Below, piece by piece: positions 56,527-64,000 of a DNA stretch of 64,000 bases (within the stretch, counting starts at the first letter, position 1; every line of letters starts with the position of its first letter). The stretch comes from Cyanophora paradoxa. Lineage: Eukaryota > Glaucocystophyceae > Cyanophorales > Cyanophoraceae. Below the pieces are notes generated by a model. It did no database searches. It was not told the origin of the DNA and saw only the letters and a list, made by a program, of their open reading frames with translations. The stretch covers positions 235,099-299,098 of the forward strand of contig QPMI01000534.1 of NCBI GenBank assembly GCA_004431415.1. The letters are read 5' to 3'. Both the position numbers and the translations under genes were made by a program.

Positions 56527-57106
56527 ATGATATTGAGTACCCCTAGCAGGGCTGTGATCCCCCAACCCCTCCTGCCCGCCAGGCCGTCGGTTGTGCTGCA
56601 CTCGACTTTTTCTGAAGCACTCATGCATATCAACTGCGAAATCAAAACGAACATTATGCACGTCAACTTGCTAGACGAGCTGCCCTTCGCCGAGGAGGCA
56701 GATCTAGATGCCGAGGAAGAGGATCTCTTTGCATGCTTCCCGTTCGTCTCGGTCTCCAAGGCCTGGTCGCCTGCGATGGGGGTGGTCTACGCTTTGAGCC
56801 TCGCCCCGGGCGTGAATCCTTGCCAGGTCGCGCCCGGCGAGTCGGCTTGCGATGCCGCGAAGGCTGTCGTGGGCAGGACGGGGGCGTCAGCTTCTCCGCG
56901 AGCTGGAGGATGGACAGAGCGCGCACTTCGTTCTGCAGGGCGCCGAGGCCTCCACCATCTTCTCTTGGCTCTTCGGCGGCCTCGCGCCTGGGTCGGAGCT
57001 CCGCCTCTGCATCGAGCCTGACGGGGGGTAAGCCTGCGCCGAGCTAAAGGGGCTCCCGCTGTAGGCTTGCCTGCAAACTTCTTGGAAGATCTGCCCGCGG
57101 ACTTCT
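56527..57106 (+). CDS. Possible 5' exons of the adjacent helicase gene
   Basis: Protein-like segments lie here in different frames. They are MHVNLLDELPFAEEADLDAE (about 56656), LEDGQSAHFVLQGAEASTIF with SWLFGGLAPGSELRLCIEPD (about 56902-57026), and, after a possible GTAAGCC...TGTAG intron (57028-57063), LPANFLEDLPADFFDDLPEEG (57064 onward). They could be N-terminal exons of the helicase, or a decayed neighbour. No domain is recognised. Confidence 0.35.
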
Positions 57107-59875
57107 TTGACGACTTGCCCGAAGAAGGGACGGAGGCGGCGGGCCAGCGGAGAGGGACCGATGGAGGGACAGAGGAACAAGGCGCCGGTGAGAGGGGTAC
57201 AGAGCAGGCCGCTGGGTACAGGTCGCTGGAGACCAAGCCGCGGGCGAGATCCTCAAGCGGGCCCTCGCTCTCCTGCGGGGCAGCATGTCGGTTCGGGGCG
57301 AGCTGGAGAGGGCGGGGACGCGCTCGGGGTGCACCTGCGCCTGGAGTCGTCGAGGGTGCTGCAGGCGAGGACGGAGCCCGACGGGTCGCTGGCCTTCGAG
57401 CTCGAGGTGGAGGCGCGTCCGAACTCCCGCCTGGAGGTCCAGATCTGGAACTTCAGCCTGCAGGCGAGGCTCTCAGATGGAGGCGGCGGCGCCAAGACGA
57501 AATCCTACGCAACGGACCTTCGGCGCGGCGTCTCCCTTGACACCGCCCTCCCGTCCCTCCTCCTCGCCCTGCGATCCGTCGGCCATGCTCCATTTGCGGC
57601 GAGGGAGGTGGACGAGCGGTACCTGAGCCGCGAGCTGCTGGAATCGACCTTTGGCGAACTGAAGCCCGATCCCGGGGCGCCCCGCCGGATCGACGTGATC
57701 TGCAGCGGGCTCAACACCGGCAAGACGAAGGCGCTGATTGAAGCCTACGTCCGCCCGGCGCTCGAGTTGAAGCGCAAAATCCTCGTGCTCACCTGCCGTC
57801 GGGCCTTCTCTCGCGACCTCAAGCGCCGCCTCGACGAAGCCTCCCTCCCCTCGGTCGCCGTGCTCTACTCGGACGTCTGGCGCCCCAAGGACCCCGAGAG
57901 CGCTCACGGGACGTGGGGCTTCCGCGATCCGAGGATACAGGTCGTCATCTGCACGATCGATTCGGCTCACAAGGTGCAGGACGACTGGCAGGGGCTCGAG
58001 GACCTGGGCGAGGGCGGCGGCGGGCGCCTCCTGGTCGTGCTCGACGAGCTCTCCTCCCTCACGCGACACTTCACCTTGAGCTCGACCTTGGAGCCCGTGG
58101 CCGGTGGGCTGGGGGCGCGGAGCCTCCCCCGCAACCTGCGTTGCGCCCGTCTCTGGCGGGGAATCGAGGGCGCACAGGAAATCGTCGCGCTGGACGGCTA
58201 CGTGAGGCCCACGGACCTCGCTTTCCTTGGCAAGTCGGCGGCAGCAACGGGGGCTCGGCTCGCCCTCCTATTCAACCATCGGCGGACCTGCGACTGGCGG
58301 ATGCGCCTGTCAGACAGCCCCACCGCCGTCGAGCGTGACCTGATGTCAAGGTGCCGCCCCGGCGGCCTGCGCGCCATGATCATCGTCGAGACAGCAGGCC
58401 GGGCGCAGGCATTGGCAAGCGCACTTAGGAAGCAGGCCGCCGAGATCTTGGAGCGAGATCCAGCCTGCGCCCCCGGGCCCTTCACAATTGGAATTGTCAT
58501 AGGGCAGGCTAGAGATAAACAGTTCGATTACAGTGACGACGGCAGGGTCCACGTGAAGAAGCTCGATCTGGCCGAGGAGGGCGGCTACAAGACCTGCGAC
58601 GCGGTCATTGCGACGTCGGCCTTGGGGGCGGGCGTAGACTTCTCGGATGCGCACTTCGACAAGATCTACGGAATCTTCGACGCCAAGATGCCCCTACTGG
58701 AGGCCGACGACATCGTACAGCTGCTGTTTCGAGTGAGGCGGCTGCGGGGCCAGGGCGAAGGGACAGGGGTAAAGGGAAGCGAGCACCTGCTGCTGTCCGT
58801 TCGGCGGTGCAGCGTGACGCCCGTTCGCGCCTCTGATGCTGCACGGCACTGGCGCGAGTCAGGCGACACCCCCAACGGCCCCGGCCTCCCCACCGAGGCG
58901 CCGGCAGTGGAGACGTACCTGGATCTGAAAGCCGAGCACAACGGAGACAGGCGCGCCTCCATGCCCTCCAGGCACCTGAGCGTTGCCGCCCGGCTCCGCC
59001 AGCTCTCCATCCGTCCTTCTGAGAACCTGTGGACGACCGCAGATCAGGGCAAGCCCTCGGCGAGGAAAGAGCAAGAGCGACGGAAAATGGAGATCGACTG
59101 GGTGCACAAGGCTGCACCGATGGACGTGCCGCAGATCCTGGCCCTTGCCGAGTCCTGGGATGGCTCACTGGAGAGCACAGCGTTCGAGACCGTCCTCTCG
59201 CTGGCGCGGCAGTCAATTGCGGATTTCATGGTGCTAGACCTGGCGACGCTCACTGCGGGGGACGTCGAGTGGATGTGGGAGTCACGCTACTCTCTTGGCC
59301 GCAAGGCGACGGCGAGCCTTGTGCTCCTGGACAGTCAGAGCATCGAAGAAATCGAGCCGCCGAGCGAGCGGCTTTACCTTTCGAAGCTCGTGGCCGTATT
59401 CAGGGCGATTGGCTGGACGGGCGAGGGTGACCGAGCAAAGGACGTCCTATGGGTCGATAAGCTGTGTCGGGGCTTGGCGTCGGAGCAAGGCCGAGCGGCT
59501 TACCGCGAGCTGCAGAGTCTGGACCCGAAGTGCCCGCCCTTCGATCCCGCTAGGTACAAGTCAGAAAGGGCCGTCGCAATGCAGGCCCGCCGAGTGGCAA
59601 GGTACCTGTTCGAGACGTGCAGGGGTGTCAGGAAGGTCTCAAGCGTGCGTGATGGAGGAGCGATGCAGAACAGAAAGCGCAAGTACCTAGCATGCGAGGG
59701 GGATCCGATGAGCGATGTGCTGGGCAGACAGGCGGGCTCAGCGGCGCAAACGTCAGTCCTTCACTATGCAGACGCGTACCGGGTTTTCGTGAAGTGCTAC
59801 GATCTCATACGCCTGCGCTCGGAGGTGGCACTTGCTGGCACAGTTAGAACGAGCGCAATGGAGGTAGGCAAGTGA
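57107..59875 (+). CDS. SF2 helicase resembling viral-type origin-binding helicases
   Basis: An open frame of about 840 codons is uninterrupted from about 57330 to the stop at 59875. The true N-terminus is unclear, because a protein-like block (EILKRALALLRGSMSVRGE, about 57247-57303) lies in a different frame. Helicase motifs appear in order: Walker A-like CSGLNTGKTKALIEAY (about 57701), motif Ia-like KILVLTCRRAFSRDL, VVICTIDSAHK, Walker B LLVVLDELSSL (about 58028), motif III region, TSALGAGVDFSDAHFD (motif V, about 58613) and QLLFRVRRLRG (motif VI, about 58718). This set resembles the Herpes_ori_bp-type helicase domain found in several DNA viruses and protist mobile elements. The C-terminal 350 residues are unassigned. 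It would use ATP to remodel DNA at a replication origin. It is convergent with the SF3 helicase gene and its body lacks introns, unlike most genes here. Confidence 0.68.
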   Translation: MTTCPKKGRRRRASGEGPMEGQRNKAPVRGVQSRPLGTGRWRPSRGRDPQAGPRSPAGQHVGSGRAGEGGDALGVHLRLESSRVLQARTEPDGSLAFELEVEARPNSRLEVQIWNFSLQARLSDGGGGAKTKSYATDLRRGVSLDTALPSLLLALRSVGHAPFAAREVDERYLSRELLESTFGELKPDPGAPRRIDVICSGLNTGKTKALIEAYVRPALELKRKILVLTCRRAFSRDLKRRLDEASLPSVAVLYSDVWRPKDPESAHGTWGFRDPRIQVVICTIDSAHKVQDDWQGLEDLGEGGGGRLLVVLDELSSLTRHFTLSSTLEPVAGGLGARSLPRNLRCARLWRGIEGAQEIVALDGYVRPTDLAFLGKSAAATGARLALLFNHRRTCDWRMRLSDSPTAVERDLMSRCRPGGLRAMIIVETAGRAQALASALRKQAAEILERDPACAPGPFTIGIVIGQARDKQFDYSDDGRVHVKKLDLAEEGGYKTCDAVIATSALGAGVDFSDAHFDKIYGIFDAKMPLLEADDIVQLLFRVRRLRGQGEGTGVKGSEHLLLSVRRCSVTPVRASDAARHWRESGDTPNGPGLPTEAPAVETYLDLKAEHNGDRRASMPSRHLSVAARLRQLSIRPSENLWTTADQGKPSARKEQERRKMEIDWVHKAAPMDVPQILALAESWDGSLESTAFETVLSLARQSIADFMVLDLATLTAGDVEWMWESRYSLGRKATASLVLLDSQSIEEIEPPSERLYLSKLVAVFRAIGWTGEGDRAKDVLWVDKLCRGLASEQGRAAYRELQSLDPKCPPFDPARYKSERAVAMQARRVARYLFETCRGVRKVSSVRDGGAMQNRKRKYLACEGDPMSDVLGRQAGSAAQTSVLHYADAYRVFVKCYDLIRLRSEVALAGTVRTSAMEVGK

Positions 59876-60024
59876 TTAGTGTTCGAGAAACGGTCCAATG
59901 TGTACATCTGACAATTAAGACAAGTGAGAACATCTGAACATCTAAACATTTGCTCTGCGAGTGTGCTGCATTCTGTTACATCTGCACCGTAAGTTACAAG
60001 GCGATACAACGAAATTTGCTTGAC
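59876..60024. other. Convergent intergenic spacer between the two helicase genes
   Basis: 149 bp, AT-rich, with ACATCTGA/ACATCTAAACAT repeats at 59900-59950. No gene. Confidence 0.55.
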
Positions 60025-63000
60025 CTAGGCCGTCGGGATCTTGGCGCCAAAAGCCCGCCAAACGCGCCCTGTGCTCCCACCCCGCTTCGACCAGACAACG
60101 CCCGCTGCCTCGTAGGCGCCCTTGATCGTCGTGACGCTGGAGTTGAGCACGTACTTCTTTGCAGCGGCGTCGATATCTGCAGCCTTGAAGTAGTTGAGCG
60201 CGCGCAGGTACTGCTTGAAGTGCTCCTGGAGAGCGGGCTGATCTGCCGTGTCACTCGGCTGCCCCGTGGCGATGGTGCCGATCCACTGCAAGCAATTGCA
60301 GAACGTTAGAATGTGAACACAAAATGAGCAAAGGCCGAGAGCGGCACCTTACTCCAGCAGTACTCAATCGATTTGACGGTGCTGTTGCGCTCAGTCGCCT
60401 GCTGCTGTGTGCTGAGGATCTCGCTGCGACGAAGTGCAATATCGGGGCAGTAGAATTGGGAGGCCGACGACAAGGGATCGTAAAGCTTCTGGAGGCCGCC
60501 GCCGTCGATGAAAGAGAGGAGGACGCGACGAGAAATGATCATCTTGGCAAGCGCTACGCCAAGGTTGTAGGGCTGCAGGCAGCTCTCCTTGAAGTTAGAC
60601 TCGGCTTCGACCTGCGGCCAAGCGATCATGATTGAGACCAGCCAGATCGGAAGATCGGAATCACCGGCTTGTTGAAGGGAAGGTACAGAAGTCGGCGGCT
60701 CATGTCGCCCCCGCAGTCCTTGTAGAGGTGCTGAGCAGCGAAAACGTGAGCTCAAAGCCGAGCTTAAAGCCGAGCTCAAAGCCGAGCAAGACACACCTGA
60801 GAGAGGCCCGTGGGGTTGCCAGCCGTCCAGACAACAGCCCGCAGGCAGGCCTTGAGCGGGGGCTTGTTCTTTGCCTCGATGCTGACTGGATCGTGCCCGC
60901 TAATCGTCTTGATCTTCGACTGCAGCGACTGGCAGGGCAAGAGGATGTGAGCTCAAGAATAATAATTGACTCTGGCAAACGGACCTTGAGCTGCGTGGAG
61001 TTGCCAACTTCGTGAATGAAGAGGGCAGAGACAGGCTCGTGGCAGTCGTAGATGCAAGAAAGCATGAACTGCGGCGAGGAGTCCTTCGATGGGGTCTCGC
61101 AGGTGATGAGCTTCTCGACGACCGCCTGCAGTGTGCTCTTGCCGGTGTTGCCGAGCCCCTCGAGGTGCACAATCTTCGAAGGCGCAAAACGTTAGAGAGC
61201 TGAATGGGAGGTCGAATAGAGAGGAAGTTGAATAGAGAGCGGAATAGAGCGCAGCAAGTCAGCGCACCGCGTCCTGCCTGGGATCACTGGCGATGCCGAT
61301 GCCACACACGCCGTAGAAGAAAGTGTCATTGATCCCTTGATCTCGGCAGATCTTGTCCAGCGGGCAGAGCATGGCCATCAAGCTGTTGTAGTCGTACTGA
61401 CAGCCAGTTGCGTCCGCCAAGCAGTTGGGAAAGTAACTGCACGGGCCGCGCGCCCCTCAGAGAGTTAGAGATAAAGGGAGAGAGCAGCCAGCTCACCGAT
61501 AGCCATAGGAGAACGACTCGGAGTTCTCCCACGAGGCCGGAATCTCCATGACAGAGGGAGGGTTCGCGCCGTTGTAGCGGTAGAGCACTCCGGGATCGCG
61601 GATGTTCACTGCGACGTCGTCGAAGCTGACAATGAGATCGGTGGTCTTGACCTGCTTAACCCAAGCGGGGTCATGCAGGATGGAGGCGACGATCTTGTCG
61701 AGCAGCTCGGCGCGGCTGGAAGCAAACACGTCTGACTTGCTGCGGCTGGATGACATGATGCGGGGCCGCTTGGGCTCGTGCTCGCGTGCGTCTTCATCCT
61801 CCTTGATGGCGAATGCAATCCGGTCGAGAATACGGTTGGCGTACGCTCGGACTGTTGCGTGGCCCTTGAGGCCGTTGAAGGGCGTGTAGCTGTACGTCGG
61901 GCGCCGATCGGATGTGAAAGCAAGTTGCTGGGCGAAAGGAGGGAGCTCGCAGTCAGATGGTATCAAGGAGAATCGGTGGATTGCAATGAGACCTAGAGCT
62001 CACCAAAAGCTCGCCCCGGCGGGGATCGAATGCCATGAACTCGTCGTCCAACTGCTGACGCACCGCTGCCAGGACGCCAGTCTTGATGGACCACTCGGCA
62101 AGAAGGGCATCCGTGGCCTCCGGTGAAAGCGGCTCAACGGGCGGGGCCTCTGCGATGTTTGAGATTGCACCCTAGGAGAAGGAAACGAAAATCAGTCGTA
62201 GTCTTGAGAGGCGGGCGCAAGTCTAGAGAGGCCGCTTTAGAAAACTGGGGCGAGAGAAGGCGGAGCAGACCTGGGATGAGGCGCCCAGCAAGACTGCGGG
62301 GTCGAAGCACGCAGCCCAGTCCATCAGTGCATGCTCACAGGCCTCCTTCGGGCAGACATCTTCGATGCGATACTTCGAAGACACCCCGTTGGGCTTGGCG
62401 GCGAGGAGGAGAGTGAAGCGCTTCGGCTGGCGGTAGCTGAATGCCACGTTGATGATGACTTCGTATGAACGCTCGTTCTCATCTGCGGCACAGGTGCCAG
62501 TGAGATTGAGAGCAAGTTCATGCAAGGGATAATCTAGATAGAGACGAGAAAGACAAAGCTGCGCGCATACCAAGTACATCCATGGTCGTCTTGAACTTGA
62601 GCATCGAGATGCCAACGGTCGCCTGGGGGCGGCGGACACACTGGCCCCTAGTGGACTCGATGGCATGCAAGCGGACGGGCCCAGAGGCGAAGTCGCAGGT
62701 GCTGTTCGGACGCGAGAGGTGCATCGTGAGGACCTTCTCCGTCAGGGCGACCGCCTGCTTCAGGCCGTTCACGGCGTACAAGGGCTCCCAAGCCTGCGCA
62801 CGGGCCAGAAGTGAGCCGCCGGCGCATGAATGAAAAGAAGGGAAAAGGGAGAGAAAGAGGGGAAAGCGAGCGCGCAGTCTGAAAGTGCGCACGGGCTCGT
62901 CTGAATCCGGCTCATTCGCTGCAGGGGCCGCGGGCTTCCCTGGCAGCGAGGGCTCCGAGGGCGACGGGGACGAGATCACGGCGGGCGACGAGGTCGGGCG

Positions 63001-63210
63001 CAGCGGCGTCGAGCTCGGGCCTTCAGCGTCGTTGAGCTGCCTTCGAGATGGAGTGAGCGTCGCCGAGCCCGGCGTTCTGCTGCACGGATCCGGGCCCCGT
63101 GAGCAGCGGGCGCTGGGCGGGATTGCGGCATGGGTGCGCACTTCGACTCGGCAGTAGCGGAGGCGGGAGAGACGCGAACGAATGCACTGCGAGCGTGCTG
63201 CTCCATGCAA
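60025..63210 (-). CDS. D5-like SF3 helicase (primase-helicase family), intron-containing
   Basis: About ten exons are visible on the minus strand. They include a Pro/Ser-rich N-terminal part (about 63075-62880), EPLYAVNGLKQAVALTEKVL (about 62795), YEVIINVAFSYRQPKRFTLL (about 62470), SPEATDALLAEWSIKTGVLA (about 62130), LLDKIVASILHDPAWVKQVK (about 61710), and a pre-helicase exon FYGVCGIGIASDPRQDAV (about 61320-61265). The ATPase motifs follow: Walker A HLEGLGNTGKSTLQAVVEK (about 61165), motif B ALFIHEVGNSTQLK (about 61020), motif C LRAVVWTAGNPTGL (about 60840) and the Arg-finger segment GGDMSRRLLYLPFNKPV (about 60700). The C-terminus (60640-60025) ends IKGAYEAAGVVWSKRGG...FGAKIPTA. The layout matches D5-like SF3 helicases of large DNA viruses, virophages and related elements, which unwind DNA during replication. 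No primase catalytic motif is recognised at the N-terminus, and the start is uncertain. Confidence 0.82.
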
Positions 63211-63821
63211 TCGGCCTCACTGCGCACATGGCAGGTGAGCATGGAGCTGGCACTCGGGCTGTGGTTGCGAGAAAACGAGGCAAATCCCGCGCCCCGGCGG
63301 ACCAGCGACTCGCGTGCACCTTCTTAGTCGATAGAGACGCAAAGCGGATGGCGCGCTCGCAGCCTGGATCGTCCGGGCTCACCGCCGACCTGCGCCCCGC
63401 CGAATTCAAAATCCCGCGACAAGGGTGAGCGGGCGCCGCGCAGGTCGGCTTCAAATGCTTCTAGGATGAGGCTCTGAGGTCGCAGGATCGGCGTGCACCT
63501 CTGTGAGGCGGAGAGAAGCGAAGGTCGGTGCGCGACTTGCCCTCGAACCTTGCGGCGGGCGGCGGGCGACCCTGCGGCGGCACAGTGCGATCGCCGGTCA
63601 AGAGAGCTTTCCGTAGCAACTTTCCGGGCTTCGGGAGCCCACCGTGGCGCGAAATGGCGGTCCGCGGTCCGGAGCACCCCAAGGACGGCGGCGGCGCGAC
63701 CGGCGAGGATGCCGACGAGCTCAGAGCTACCTGCTCTATCGCCTGCTGTGCCGGAGCGACGGCGGGCTCGCTAGTTCAAGAGCAGCTCGAAGCTAAGGGG
63801 GAAGACTGTGGAGGGGGGTAC
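63211..63821. other. Region upstream of the SF3 helicase, coding status unclear
   Basis: Both strands are open here. The minus strand offers ERAIRFASLSTKKVHASRW (near 63355) and ILRPQSLILEAFEADLRG (near 63490), which could be 5' exons of the SF3 gene. The plus strand offers a 120-codon frame (63528-63890) ending inside the tandem repeat. Neither has a recognisable domain. Confidence 0.4.
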
Positions 63822-64000
63822 GTGTTATGTCCAAATGTCCAAGTGTCCAAGTGTCCAAGTGTCCAAGGCCTAGGCCTAGGCCTACGATGAGCTAGCGCTA
63901 GCTATAGCGGGGTACATGTTATGTCCAAATGTCCAAATGTCCAAATGTCCAAATGTCCAAGGCCTAGGCCTATAGCTACGATGAGCTAGCGCTATAGCTA
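63822..64000. repeat. Higher-order tandem repeat of TCCAA units
   Basis: Two units of about 90 bp run off the right edge (63822-63907 and 63911-64000). Each has 4-5 copies of an 8-nt TCCAA(A/G)TG block, then GGCCTAGGCCTA and a CGATGAGCTAGCGCTA block with short TATAGC palindromes. Small differences in copy number occur within each unit. Confidence 0.9.

Noticed and set aside
63528-63890. 120-codon plus-strand frame upstream of the SF3 helicase
   Set aside because: It runs into the TCCAA satellite for its C-terminus and shows no domain. It is possibly the shadow of a 5' exon on the other strand.

Overview
This is nuclear DNA from a very GC-rich eukaryotic microbe, most likely a photosynthetic protist. 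The genes are split by many short introns, usually 35-100 nt, that mostly start GTGCG or GTACCCC and end in CAG. There are no operons or bacterial ribosome-binding sites. One gene encodes a cyanobacterial-type ferredoxin with a plausible plastid leader, which points to an alga. Haptophyte, pelagophyte-like stramenopile and dinoflagellate are all possible, and I cannot decide between them. Intergenic DNA is lower in GC and is built largely from short palindromes (CTAG, AGATCT, TGATCA, CTGCAG, AGGCCT).

Left half (1-32 kb): a partial polytopic membrane protein gene (1-2815, +) is followed by two copies of one large cell-surface protein gene in inverted orientation (copy A about 3.7-11.5 kb, -; copy B about 23.3-31.2 kb, +). 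Each copy encodes a signal peptide, a multi-exon extracellular cassette alternating with Ser-Pro linkers, fibronectin-III-like domains, a membrane segment and a cytosolic tail with repeated short modules. Copy A has two cassettes and copy B has three. Between the arms lie a secreted subtilisin-like protease with a long beta-domain tail (13.3-19.9 kb, -) and two TA-flanked foldback (MITE-like) elements.

Middle (32-52.4 kb): compact housekeeping-type genes, several as close divergent pairs. They are a PWWP-domain protein, a leucine-rich-repeat protein, a conserved protein of unknown function, the ferredoxin, a disordered/BTB-like/LRR gene or gene pair, an APR-like thioredoxin-fold membrane protein, and a pirin. 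The pirin gene shows an 8-nt microexon and apparent GC-AG introns.

Right part (52.4-64 kb): palindrome-rich intergenic DNA with two more foldback elements, then a block that looks virus-like or selfish. It holds an HNH-endonuclease-like reading frame, an SF2 helicase resembling origin-binding helicases, and a convergent intron-containing D5-like SF3 helicase. A higher-order tandem repeat of short TCCAA units ends the window.

Gene limits are from first and last recognised coding blocks. Exon borders were placed by eye from reading frame, GT/GC...AG signals and family similarity, without transcript data.
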